Assembly: GCF_963576615.1 (NCBI RefSeq)
Contig: NC_088714.1
Location: 30,227,143 to 30,291,142 of the forward strand
Direction of reading: 5' to 3'
From: Watersipora subatra
Taxonomy: Eukaryota; Bryozoa; Gymnolaemata; Cheilostomatida; Watersiporidae
DNA: 64,000 nucleotides
Part shown: positions 25,068 through 36,700 of the stretch, piece by piece
How positions within the stretch are numbered: the first letter of the stretch is position 1
Layout of the letters: each line of letters opens with the position of its first letter
The notes under the pieces: generated by a model
Told to the model about the DNA's origin: nothing
Databases searched by the model: none
What the model saw: the letters and a program-made list of their open reading frames with translations, nothing else
Program-made: the position numbers and the translations under genes

Positions 25068-26296
25068 TTTCTCTATGTATGTAATCTGTTGATATTTTAT
25101 TTTGCACTTTGTGCCTTTCATAAATTTATATTTTGATAATTCATCCATTGACGAGGCCACCTTACACTCGCGTTTTTGGAAGCTAACGATTTTGGGGCTC
25201 ATTTGCCAATGGTGTTGTACAAAAGTATAGATCATAACTAATGATGGTTTTGCGGGAAAGGGCACTTGTCCACCTAGTCACCTATTTCTCAGGATGTCAC
25301 AGCACACATCGCTGCTTTGTCGTAATCAGTGATGAATGTAAAAATTGTACTGGCATCCCCTCGCTGATTCTAGGTTTTCATTGCTTGCAAAGCTGTGCCA
25401 TTCACCATTAGGTAGTTCACCTTTATTAGTAGTATTTTACTTGCTATTTTATTGTCATTATTAGTATATTAATTTTAATGTCAGCCGCGATGGCATTCTT
25501 TTAAATATATTACATCTATGTTTTACTTCTTCACTTTTTATTCTTATACCATAAAGAAAATAAAGAAATATTGAGTAGAAAATGAGGCTCGACATTCTCA
25601 TCACTCAAATCATAAGTCATATTTGCCCCCCTTTGCGGCTCCATCTATGTGTGCATGCCTCAGCTGTGACTGCTCTCTACAATTTATAATGAGAGGCTTC
25701 CAATGCTGATTGGATGAGCAGGAGGCAGACTTTCAACACGCTTCAGCATGAGCGGTCTCTTCTGCTGTTATCTGGCAGGCCTCTGAGATCCACTCATATA
25801 GTCTGGTCATTTTTCTTTTAAACTAGAAATAAATGTATTGCAGTAGTCATTATTAACAAACATTTTGATTATTACAGAGTCTGTTGACAAACATGAAGTC
25901 GTAGTAATCAGTACAGCAAGGAAAGGGTGCATTTGAAATTAGCTATGTTTAAAGGTATTGATAAGTTTTAGAAGTGGTTTTAGAGGATAGCAAGCTCTAT
26001 TTTTTATGTATGCAAACTGTCTTTCTTTCAAACTTTTTATCAAGGCTTCCACCATTTTTGCGAGGCAGTCTATGACCAGTTCTAATCATAATTACTGTTT
26101 TCATGCTTCGAATGGGTTTGGAGTTGCTTCCACTTTGAATCATAGAAAAGGTAAAATTCAAACGCATTTGACGTCGTTTCGCTTCGCTAAATTTGTGCAG
26201 AGTTTGCTGTGAGTAAGTGAGTCTATTTTAACGAGTTTTGTTTTGGGGGAATCTTGCAGAGACCTATACATGTATGGTGCAATTCCAAATCGTTGA

Positions 26297-26460
26297 AATC
26301 ACAGATGTCCTGTAGTGGGATATTGCCGAAGGCGAAGCCGAGCCTTAGGCTACACACACAAAAACAGCAATGTCAATGTTGTTTTTGTGTGTGTGTAGCC
26401 TACAGCTCGGCTTCGCCTCGCCTTCAGCAATATCCCACTAAAGGACGGACACCTGTGATT
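26297..26460. repeat. Long hairpin (foldback element), 164 bp
   Basis: Two arms of about 70-80 bp are inverted copies. The left arm includes TAGTGGGATATTGCCGAAGG and CTACACACACAAAAACA. The right arm ends with the complement, CAATATCCCACTA, then GGACACCTGTGATT against AATCACAGATGTCC. The loop is only about ten bases (around AATGTCAATG). It looks like a foldback MITE. No TSD was identified. Confidence 0.85.
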
Positions 26461-27325
26461 GAAATGGTAGAGTGCAAATACATTGGCAGCCGGCAACTCA
26501 AAATTCAATTGAAGTATGGAAACAGTGATTGTCACGATGTATGCCTAAACTGCATGTTTACTTAAATAGTACAAAACTTTGTCAATGAAAGCTCAAGTAG
26601 ACTGCCAACAGTCAATAGATAAGACAACTTCCCTTGTTAATTATTTTGCTTTGAGACCAGAAGCTTTGAAACGCTGAAGGCACTGGACTGGAGAACAATG
26701 AAGCTTATTTAATATAATGGTAAAACACCTTCAGATGTGCTCTTATGCTACCATTCCAAGTTATGGATGCTTTTTTACCTCTGACAGATGCAATTAAATA
26801 AGAACAGTGCGGACATGTCATAGTACATAGATAGCTGAGGATAATTAAAATAATAAGTGGTTCTTTGAACTGTAGTATAAAATTTTTAAATTTATTTCCA
26901 TCACTTTCATCTTTTTCTCTCTTTTCTCAGTATCTAACCAAGGAAAGTGTAAAAGATTTGATCAGTTTTACAATTCTGATGTAATGTACCACAAATTATC
27001 TGGAGTGGTGTATCACAGTTTTTAAAAAAGCTTGTACGAGGTGTTTGCATTGGTAGAAGCTAAGTCAATGGAATAGAGCGTTTGTGAAGCTGCATTTATC
27101 TGGTGAAGGACTCAAATTGACATATTTCTATGTAGGGCCTGATTCAATACGGTGTCATATTCTTACTTCCTTCACTAGGGTCACCTCTACATATAAGCGC
27201 ACCTTAGCACTGTGAGAAGTTCAGTTGCATATTTTAGTTACATAAATCCAAGTAGGTACACTCTAACAAAAGCAATTTCAGAAAATAAGCCTAGAAAAAA
27301 ATGTTATTAATTGGATGCACTTGCT

Positions 27326-28056
27326 TTAGATAGCATAGCCATGGGAGGAAAACTCCAAAATAGCATTGTGCCCATATCTGAGATCATTTGAATTGATTAC
27401 TTTTGAGTACATGTTGTGGAGCCTGTGAGACAGCAACTGGAGCAAGCTTATATTCATTATGTATGCCAGTGAGTCAAGGTAAATAAATGCTGCCAACACA
27501 CAGCTTGCCATCGGCAGCAGAAACTGGCTTACCTGCAACCAAAAAATAAGCGAAATTTGTAAATGCATGTGTAATAATGAATAAAGTGCAATTCATTTAG
27601 CTACCGAATAAATCATAAATGGGAGTGAGAGATAGCAACAATATATACATATACATAACATATAAAAGTAAACAGTATAATACAATAAATTAAACACTAA
27701 AAAGCTGAGTCTTTCTTGATATTTTACTGAGTTTTTTTCCACCTTGCATATGCTTAATTAAGTTTGTTAAAAAAAACAAGTTTGATTGTTTCTGCTTTTG
27801 TACCAAAATATTTCAATATGTGCTATTCTGTACGTAAGTTCATTTGCTTCATCACATATAACATACGCTCTGCCTACTGGCTGCATTCACTTGCGCTGTA
27901 GGTTTAAAAAAATCCAAAATAAATACCAACATTCTTGAAGAATCACTTACATCTTTGGAAAGACTTAGATATCTAGAGAGCACGCAGTGACTGAACCTGT
28001 TCATTGGTATCCATAGAAGAGGTAAGATGGCCGTGATAGCGAGGGTTGTCATTTTT
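27326..28056 (-). CDS. Possible two-exon C-terminal part of a membrane protein
   Basis: Not recognised. On the minus strand, codons from ATG at about 28065 (MDKRRKMTTLAITAILPLLW...SLSKD) run into a consensus donor GTAAGT near 27950. An acceptor at 27534-27533 opens 68 codons (VSQFLLPMASCVLAAFIYLD...SSHGYAI) ending in TAA at 27328-27326. Both ends are phase 0, so they join in frame. Two hydrophobic stretches could span membranes. There is no family match and no further exon was found, so chance remains a real alternative. Confidence 0.25.
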
Positions 28057-28910
28057 CTCCTTTTATCCATACAGAACACAATCAAGTTTCAACAGAATAT
28101 AAAATGACATGATATAATTATATTTCTGAGAGTAAGCTAGACAATGCATTGCTGTCTATGATATGAGTAATTTTTAACTAATTTGGAAAAAATAGAATAA
28201 TTGAGATATATTAGCATTAATATACTGCTGGCATTGCCAGCCAAGAGAGGTGCAAACACCTGAAGGGATTTTTAAGTGAAAATAAGTTTTTTAGTTTTTC
28301 TTATTACTATTTACTCTGAGTGGTATAAAACAGTTTATATAAGGATACATTCACCTTATTTACACTACATTATACCGTAGTCACTCAGAACATAACAATT
28401 TATATTTGGTGTACACACAGATACTACAAAATTAACATCAAACACTTAAGCTTTAAAAATTATGTCATTATATACTAATATATCGGTAATGTAACACAAC
28501 CTTGTTTTAGCAACAAAAATAATCTTTTAACATTACATTCATTCTTTTACATAGCTCAGAATAATACAATGAATTTAATGAAGTTCATAATGGTTGTTTT
28601 TGTAGAACCATGTATTCAAATAACTATAGTAGAACCCTCTAGTTTAGGCAATGATAGTGAGACATTGTCAAGATTTATGTTACCTTGAAACAGCATGAAA
28701 GTATGAGCCAGTACGTCGGTCCAGTTATCTGACAAAACTACTGCTTAAATCTGACATCTTTCTTTTTTATTGACAGCTGATATTTAATCTTGTTATGAAA
28801 TAAATGCAAAAGTTTCTAATATCAAATTATTTCTTACATATAATTAAAATCAATTTTTGGTAGTATTTATTTTTGTAGAGGTTGGTGACATGAAAGAATT
28901 TTTTAGCCAA

Positions 28911-29066
28911 AAAGGCGTGCTTAATCATAATAAAAAGGCGTGCCCAATCATTATAAAAAGGCATGCCCGATCATTATAAGAAGATGTGCCCGATCATTAT
29001 AAGAAGGTGTGCCCGATCATTATAAGAAGGTCTGCTCAATCATAGTATAAAAGTGTGCCTATTCAT
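28911..29066. repeat. 23-bp minisatellite, about seven copies
   Basis: Unit like GTGCCCGATCATTATAAGAA plus GGT. The middle copies are nearly identical and the outer ones decayed. Confidence 0.9.
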
Positions 29067-30049
29067 AACATAAAAAACAGCAATTATGCCCTGTACAAAA
29101 TTAAGTAAAGACAAACTGGAAAGAGTAATCCGTTCTTCCACTAAATATTCAAACTACCACTTAAGGTTGACAGACCTTTTTTTTTAATTCCGAAATAGCT
29201 TTCTTGCAAAACAGTTTAGTTCATTAGTTAACTAAAAATTAAAGATTCTGCTCACCAAAAATCTTGCATGAAGCTTAGAGCTATTGTTGGAAAGATGTAA
29301 TTGATAGTACCCAATAGCAAGAGCCAACAGTAAGTAAAAGAAGCCACCCCATTGGACAGGCTCAATAGGTTATACACACTCGACCACTCATGAAACATTT
29401 TAGTCAAGTAAAATATGCTATTTTAGGTCAAAAAATTTGTGCAAGTTTTTAACAAAATTTTATCATAGTTTGAATTTTTAACACTGGCTTCATCTTTAGT
29501 TTTGTTTTTGTTGCTACATGTTTGACATAGCTTTTGTTAATATATATATTAACAAAGGTATATATTAACAAAGGTATAACAAAGGTTACAATATTCACTG
29601 AATTGGGTATAGCTTTTGTTTAATAGGTTACAATATTCACTGAATTGCTTATTCATGGTTGATCGTCATAGATTACTAAAATAATTTTATATTAATTTTA
29701 TAACACGTCACTTGCGTTGTTGCTACAGCAGTACGAAAACCTTATTTATGTTTGCCAGTAACAGAGTAGAGTTCTGATGACATTAGCCCGTCATTTATTA
29801 TCCTTTTGCTGCCGCAAGCAGAGTAGCTACTAACAGAAAAGTCTCTGAATGCTATTTTGCATAGCGACATTTATTTAATCAAAAATTCAACAGCGCTCCC
29901 ATTTTGTGAATGACTAAATGAAGTGAATTGGTGCGAAACTGTTTAAACAGTAAAATAATATTAAATGTCCATTATAACTACGATATTCTAACAGTATTTA
30001 TTCTTATTTGAAAAACAAACTACTGTTATTTATTTACACTAGTACATTG

Positions 30050-30310
30050 GCAGTCTGGTATGCAGTGAGAGATCATCATGTGTAATAACTATGTGCACAA
30101 TTATTCCAAAATGCAGTGAGATGGCTGAGTGGTGCAGTTGGTGGCAGTCCCGTGCTGCTACCATTGGCACTACTATCTGCATCTAAACCAAGCTGCTGCC
30201 AAACTGAATGAGCGAGATCGAATCCCATGCAATACAATCTTTTTTCCCAACATGCAACTGTGGCTTCAGATGGAAAGATGCACACGGTTCTTATTATAGC
30301 AAACATTTAC
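30050..30310 (+). repeat. tRNA-derived SINE-like copy
   Basis: Has ATGTGCACAATTATTCC, an A-box-like GATGGCTGAGTGGTGCAGTT, a B-box-like GAGATCGAATCCCATGC and the tail GTTCTTATTATAGCAAACAT. It belongs to the same family as 20921, 31305 and 36497. Confidence 0.65.
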
Positions 30311-30424
30311 AGCGGAGAGCAGGTGCTTTAGGAATAGAGGGTCTCGTCTGTGAGATGCCTGTAATTACTGCAATTAATTATTACATATACAGTGTATGCT
30401 ATGATCTTTTTTTGCAGGATTTAT

Positions 30425-30620
30425 GATATGCCATACAACCTCTAATTGAACGCTATGGCGCTCTATTTTTAGCCCTTCTCCTATAGTGGCGCTTCATTAG
30501 GGGTGATATTCAAATAGAGGGTGCCGTTGTATTTTTAAATAGTTTTTCAGAATTTTAAGGAGATAAATTTAATCTTTTTACGAGCGAAATGAATGGCGCC
30601 TTTGGAGTTTTATAAATCCA
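30425..30620. mobile_element. Truncated end of the CCGTAAAACC MITE family
   Basis: ACAACCTCTAATTGAACGCT followed by ATGGCGCTCTATTTT repeats the left end of the elements at 49357 and 60404. No matching right end is seen nearby. Confidence 0.6.
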
Positions 30621-31179
30621 CAATCTACAATGATTTTGTCCAGATATTTTTCATTTTCCTGCTGTGTTGACAGCAACCGTGAACTGCTATTTCCCATATG
30701 CTGGATATGATTTCCGTGTAAGAAAATATTTGTCATTAGAATTGGTAAGCTCATCTAAACGCAGGGAAGTTGCTAGTTTCAGCTATAAGGTTGCTGAAAT
30801 GTTACTAATTTCAAACGTACCTCGAGTTTTATTAAGGTGACTAGGAGCTGCGAATATGACAGTCGTGTTAAAATTAAAGAGCTCAGAATTTTTGAAGAAA
30901 TCTGCACAAAAATGTTGTTGCTATTCAAAAACTTACGTAGCTAATTCTACAGACAAGACAAAAACACATCTTAGCAATTTTTAGCCAGGAAGAGCAGCAA
31001 ACATTATAACCACGGTTGGGATCATTACAAAAAATCATAATTGCGCATTGGTACTCACTGATACCACTGATACACTGATGTCAAATGCATTACAGTCTGA
31101 GCAATTTTTTGTCTGGGTGTTTGTGTAGTTGCATTAGCATTGCAATAGCAGTAGTAAGTGTCCACAGCTACGCAGTATA

Positions 31180-31265
31180 ATTGAATTGCGTACACACCAC
31201 ACACCTCGTGCACGCACGCGCACACACACGTGCGCATTCACACACGCACATGCATTCACACATGC
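31180..31265. repeat. CA/CG-rich low-complexity tract
   Basis: Runs of ACACAC and CACGCACG interrupted by T-containing steps. No coding evidence. Confidence 0.8.
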
Positions 31266-31304
31266 GTGACAAAGTTGGATTTATTAATAGAGATCATACT
31301 AGTA

Positions 31305-32190
31305 TGCTGGCAATCCAGTGTGCTGTGAGAGATCATCCTATGTAATAACTATCTTCACAATTGTACTGCAGTGCAGTAAGTTGGTTGAATGATGCAGATG
31401 GTAATGCGCTTTGCTCGGAGGCCCAATATCCAAGTTCAATTTCGGTGTGATGTGATTTATTTCCTATTCCTCTTAGCTGGCTTAGGACAGGCTCTTATTA
31501 CAGTAAAGGGTACTGAATACCCAACATTACCCAGGTAACAAAAATTCTTTGGACAGAAAATATATTTTTATTTAATATATACAGCATTTAGCCTACCATT
31601 TTAACTTTTAAACTCCATATCAATACTGGTATTAACGTAAAAATGAGATATCGAACTGTTTTTGTTGGATTCTTTGTCTGATTGAACGGAAAGAGCATGT
31701 AGATGCAATTCCTACTGGCGATAATATAACAGTTCAGGTGTGAAAGTTTTAAACTTAATAGTTCTCAGTGTTTGTCACGAGTAAGAGCTGGAAATTGGAA
31801 CTGGTCATAGAACATTTGAAATTGAAACGTCAAATTTGAAAATTACAAGTTAAAAAGTAAGCAATGAACTTGGAAATGGCGTTAAATAATTTTTGAAAAG
31901 CAAAACAAATGCGAAAGGGAATATTAATTAATAATAAAAAGTGCATTGCCGTTTAGCGATAAAGATACCGGAGATCAAATGGCTAGGAATGATAAGTACG
32001 GCTTAGCCTTGTGGTTAGGCATGTGTTTGCAAACATGTGGGCGCAGTCTTCTTGAGTTCAAATCCAGTACGATGTGCAGTTTTAATTTTAAAAACTTTAT
32101 CGCTGTAACTGGTCAAATGACAAACTTTGAGATGTATATATATAGACTAGCTGAATGCCCTGCCTTGCAAGGGTAATAAAAACAGCTTAT
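31305..32190 (+). repeat. SINE-like copy followed by dispersed repeat copy 2
   Basis: 31305-31505 is a third member of the SINE-like family (GTGAGAGATCATCCTATGTA, ending CTCTTATTACAGTAAAGG). From about 31505 it continues as the repeat seen at 19176: GAATACCCAACATTACCCAG, AAATGAGATATCGAACTG, and a tRNA-like block TTGTGGTTAGGCATGTG..GAGTTCAAATCCAGTAC. Its end near 32146 carries another GAATGCC..TTGCAAGGGTAATAAAAA core. Confidence 0.55.
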
Positions 32191-32236
32191 AAACACTACA
32201 TTTCCTGCACCTGTATAAGCTGTTTTTATTGCCCGA
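32168..32236. repeat. Hairpin joining two repeat cores
   Basis: GGGTAATAAAAACAGCTTATA at the left is answered by its complement TATAAGCTGTTTTTATTGCCC at the right, about 28 bp later. A further forward copy of the core follows at about 32316-32365. Confidence 0.75.
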
Positions 32237-32599
32237 ATTACGCGAATTTTCCATTCCTAAAACTTTATCACTATAACTGGACTGTTGAACAGATGGACAA
32301 ACACATTTATATATGTAGACTAGTGGAATTCCAGGTGTTGCATGAGTATTAAAAATCAGCTTATAAACAGTGACAGGTGTCAGAGTTTGAAACGATAGAT
32401 GATCAATAAGTAAAAAGAAATAATAAATTGTGGGATCACGGAACACCACAACTGCTGCAAAACATTGCACTAAGCAAAGCAATGCGATACATCAACAAGC
32501 AAACATGAAAATCTAGGGCAATTGCTATGCTTCTAGAAATATCAAGCATGGAAGTTGTTCAACCATCACAGCTGATGCAACATGAATATATGGGACATC

Positions 32600-35170
32600 A
32601 GTTGGATTAGGAGTTGTCTGATCATTTTAATGAAAAGCTTATGAATGAAAAACAGCACAAAATTGCTACTAAATCATGATTATTATTGACCAATACCACC
32701 TAATCTGAAAGAGACTAACTGGCTACAACAATTACTATGGCTATTCAGTGAAGCAAACAACTCTACAGAGTGTCAAGCACAAGGAGAAGTATATCACCAA
32801 CATTACAGGAGCCAGCTTGATTTATGACTTGTTGGAGCGAAGTAGCAGTCAGCATGCACCAGATCAGCAACCAGTCATCAGCGAGACAATTATTTACAAC
32901 ACTTTATTTAGTATATTTAGATATAGCTTATAGCATAATGTTGGTCTAGAAAATGTTGTATTGTATAGCAGTAGGAAAATATAGCATAATTTTTCATTAA
33001 CTAAGATATTGTATTTTATGCAAAAATACTGAAGAAATGGCTGTGAACAGAATGGCATAAAATGATAACATGTTTCTTGCTTCATATAGATTAGCTAACT
33101 AGTAGCGTCTTAGAATAAGGATTACTGCAAAATTAACTTCACAATGCTACTCTTAATAGTTTTTGAGTTATAGCCAGTTTTGTACAAATTGTTGCTGGAC
33201 TTAAAATATTTTTTGCTTGTCGTCATGGGATTCCAAGAACAGTAAGGAATTTTAGCTCACCGCAGAGAATCTGAAACAGAAATTATGCAAGAAATGATGC
33301 AAAAACCACAAGTAAAACACAACCAACCAATGACCTTTGGCAATGGCTCAAGGACAAGTATAAAAGAGGAGCAAAATCGACGAAAAGGCAGCGAGAAGCT
33401 GGCAGCGAGAAGCTGGCAGCGAGAAGCTGGCAGCGAGAAGCCGGTAGCGAGCCAGGCAGCAGAGGGAGAAGCTGGCAGCGAGCCAGTCAGCAAAGCGGAG
33501 GCGCAAGCAAAGAGCCAAGACAGGAGAAGACTAACAGAAACCCAAGATAGCCAAGGAGCCGGCAGCAAACAGCTTGCCGAGGAAACGCCTAACAGATACG
33601 ATTCACCTAAAGAGGTGGCAAGCCAGGAAACTATAAAGCTCTGAGAAGAGAGTTTATCAAGCCCCCTGACAGGAAGAGCTACCGCTGCACACTGAATAGA
33701 TACATACTCGTTGAACCTAGTAAGGCCATAACAAATAGGGCTAAGTATATAAGCATATTGTTATTTTTGCTTGAGCTAGTAAGCCTTGACAGAATAATTG
33801 TTATTTTGACCTTTGGAGGAAAATAGAGTTCACAGACACTTAGAAACAAACCACTGGCATGTTAATGTCGATTGACGACTATAAGATAATTACCTGCAGA
33901 CAGTTGCCTAGAAGAGATAGTAGGCCTCGCAATCTCAATAATACTTGATACTTGGGCTCATCATTACAGCAGCCCCTAACTGTCAAAACAAATTGCAAAG
34001 ATAGCTATAGTAGCGCCCATCTCCATTGATTGAGTTGCTATTTCAACTTTGCTTTATAGCAACAGTCTGATTTGTGTGGGACAGAAGTGCCACTGTCTGC
34101 GGTCAAAATTTGTTTTGGGAGAAATTGAACTCAAGGTCCAGAGGCTAACCATTACACATAGAACCGTAAAACCATTATAGTGTTTCACTCAAAGGAAACG
34201 CACAAAAACAATACATTTTATATTACTATTTAAGTATCAAATAATCATTTCAACAATTATCATAACAAAAAAAAAAAAACTTCATATATTGATTATTAAT
34301 TCAATTTTAAATATTAAATAAATAACAAATTTCTCCCTTGACAAAGTTAATGTAGTTGCCTGCCATTTGCCGTTAGTCTGGCACATTACCAATGGCAAAT
34401 TTGAGTGAGAAATCCACAGAGCGACATATATCGCCCAATGGATCCATCAATCTAGTGATGTTCAATGGTTTAGCATATCGTCTGGAGAAAGGGAGGTTCC
34501 GAGATCAAATCTTCTCCGATACGGATTCTTCAGTCAAAGATTTTACTAGCTAAAGCTGGACAAGCAGACATCCGAGCAGTTGGCATACTCTGAGATTGGT
34601 ATATATAGATTAGACTATCATTCATTGTATTAATCTTAATATTTCATCAGAAAACCTTAAGCCTAACTAAGCTTTCTTAGAATGTGATTTACTGGACAAT
34701 ACAAAAAAATTAGCTTGGTTATAAGCTTGTAAGTTCAATTTTACAGCATAACTGCTAACATTTTTGACGCAAGAAATGAAAATATTCTTCACGGATATCA
34801 CAATAGAAGCAAAATTACCTTAACTTATTACACAAAAGTTAGTTAACTTAAATTAACTGGATTTTGTGTTAGAAATGCTTCTACTGAAGCAGTTTGTCTA
34901 ATTCCAAACAGTCATCTGCTGTCATTTTTTGTCATCCTACTTGATTGGCCAATCATGAAACAATTTCCTCTCTCCTAGCTAACATAAAACTTTCACTCAA
35001 ACACTGAATTCTCCTGCTTTTTATGGGTTATTTTTATTACATTTTGTTAGTTTTTTATTTATAATTATAATTTTTTTATCTGTACCAAATCAACCTACAT
35101 AGGCTATAGATCGTTCTGAGAATGCAAACATTTAAAAATATCTTACAATGTTTATCATCAACATTTGAAA
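32600..35170. other. No gene recognised apart from the 33.3-kb ORF
   Basis: AT-rich, with frequent stops in all frames. A SINE-like fragment is possible around 34425-34570 (tRNA-like GATGTTCAATGGTTTAGC..GAGATCAAATCTTCTCC). Nothing else could be supported. Confidence 0.5.
33285..33644 (+). other. 119-codon low-complexity ORF with 12-bp repeats
   Basis: An open frame from ATG 33285 to a stop at 33642-33644, rich in Ser, Glu, Ala, Lys and Gln. A 12-bp unit (GAAGCTGGCAGC) is repeated around 33390-33480 and gives variants of SEKLAARSWQREAG. The opposite strand is open here too, so the open frame may be a by-product of the repeat. No splice context or known family. Confidence 0.2.
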
Positions 35171-35255
35171 AATCATGCGCTAAGTTTAACATTATTTTCT
35201 AATGAGTTCACCGATAATAACCAAATGTGTTTTTTATTATGGAATTTGTCACTAT

Positions 35256-35467
35256 TTAGTCTTGATGCAATCCATAAGCATGAATCTGCTGGTCCCTTGT
35301 GATTGGAGACCGTTGTGAAGGAGTTGGATGGCCATTGACTGCTGACCCGAGCTGCGAGAGATTCGCTGTCGGTTTTGGCATCACATTGTATATCGTCGTG
35401 TAAGCAATGATAGCAACGCACAGGAAGACTATATAAGCCATGAAGTTCACCCATTGTGGAAGGCTAA
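35256..35467 (-). CDS. Possible last exon of a single-pass membrane protein
   Basis: Not recognised. On the minus strand a good acceptor (TTTATGTTACAG) precedes 70 codons: SLPQWVNFMAYIVFLCVAII, then AYTTIYNV and a polar tail ending HAYGLHQD and a stop. The hydrophobic stretch of about 20 residues is a convincing transmembrane helix followed by a short cytoplasmic-type tail. The exon starts with two bases of a split codon. A MITE lies immediately upstream (35518-35880), and no earlier exon could be identified. Confidence 0.4.
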
Positions 35468-35517
35468 CTGTAACATAAATAAAAGGAACTTGCAAGCATT
35501 TGTGCGATTTTAAAGCA

Positions 35518-35880
35518 TAAAGCCTGGTTCCCATATACGTCGCAAAGCACCGGCGACGGCACCGCAGGCTATTAGCGGTGAAAGGGAACCTACTCGCCGG
35601 GTACCGCCGAGGATCGCTGTTAGTTGCTGGTGGTAACGCAATAGTTTAGCGCTGTTCAAATTTTGCAAAAGGCCGCAGGCAAAACCTTCCCGAAATGCAC
35701 TGTACGGGAGAAGGTCACCATTATAGAAACGGCATGGCGAGCGAACATTTTATTTTATTACACGATTATGTTTAGTCATGCAGCTTACATGTGAACATAT
35801 GCCACCGAGCCTAACGTCGCCAATGTTTTGCTGCGCAAGTTACCGCCGGTGTGTCGCAATCGATATGGAACCAGGCTTTA
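35518..35880. mobile_element. MITE of about 363 bp with GC-rich interior
   Basis: The left end TAAAGCCTGGTTCCCATATA continues CGTCGCA..CACCGGCG. The right end is the complement of TAAAGCCTGGTTCCATATCG followed by ATTGCGACACACCGGCG. The interior is far richer in CG dinucleotides (CGGCGACGGCACCG, CGCCGGGTACCGCCG) than the surroundings. No coding capacity. Confidence 0.75.
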
Positions 35881-36114
35881 CTGTACAATACTCAAACAGA
35901 CATGGGCTAGCGATTATGTATCCTGGCAACCAATCAACAAATAGTCTATGTCCTATACATGACCCATTCATGATGGCACATTATGAGACACATTCTCAAA
36001 ATATCTTTTTGGCTCCAACAATTGTAGCTTGTTGTTGGAATATTGTTGGAACAGTAGTTGGGATATTACTCAGGTATGGTCTCTACATGCACCACTTGTA
36101 AAATAGTTTATACT

Positions 36115-36500
36115 GTAACTACAGGACCCGGTAGAAACTGTGGGACCCTGTATGAACTGTAGGAGCCTGTAGAAACTGTAGGACCCTGTAGCAACTGTAG
36201 GACCCTGTAGGTACTGTAGGAGCCTGTAGGAACTGTAGGACCCTGTAGGAACTGTAGGAGCCTGTAGGAACTGCAGGACCCTGTAGGAACTATAGGACCC
36301 TGTAGGAACTGTAGGAACTGTAGGATCCTGTAGGAACTGTAGGATTCTGTAGGAACTGTAGGACCCTGTAGGAACGGTAGGACCCTGTAGGAACTGTAGG
36401 AGCCTGTAGGAACTGTAGGACCCTGTAGGAACTGTAGGACCCTGTAGGAACTGTAGGACTCTGTAGGAACTGTAGGACCCTGTAGGAACTGTAGGACCCT
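36115..36500. repeat. 19-bp minisatellite, about 20 copies
   Basis: The unit TGTAGGACCCTGTAGGAAC is itself two similar half units (TGTAGGACCC and TGTAGGAAC). The minus strand is open through it, so a 182-codon ORF there (VPTGSYSSYR repeats) is a shadow of the array. Confidence 0.95.
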
Positions 36501-36700
36501 GGCTGTCTAATGTGCTGAGAGAGATCAACAGGTGTGTTGATAGGGCGCAGAGAATATGTAGCTGCATAATTATTTTGAAATGCCGGAGTGTCATGAGTTC
36601 AAGCCCCATACAACACATTCTTTTATCCTAATATTTATTTCGGGATCGGACAGATAGACGGACAGACAGACGCCACTCTTATTATAGTAAATATTTTTGT
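36497..36700 (+). repeat. tRNA-derived SINE-like copy
   Basis: Contains GAGAGAGATCAACAGGTGTG, a B-box-like GAGTTCAAGCCCCATAC and the tail CGCCACTCTTATTATAGTAAA preceded by 'acagacggacagacagacg'. It starts inside the last unit of the 19-bp array. Confidence 0.6.

Noticed and set aside
36070-36618. 182-codon minus-strand ORF with PTGSYSSYR repeats
   Set aside because: Entirely a reading of the 19-bp minisatellite plus a SINE-like end, with no gene context.
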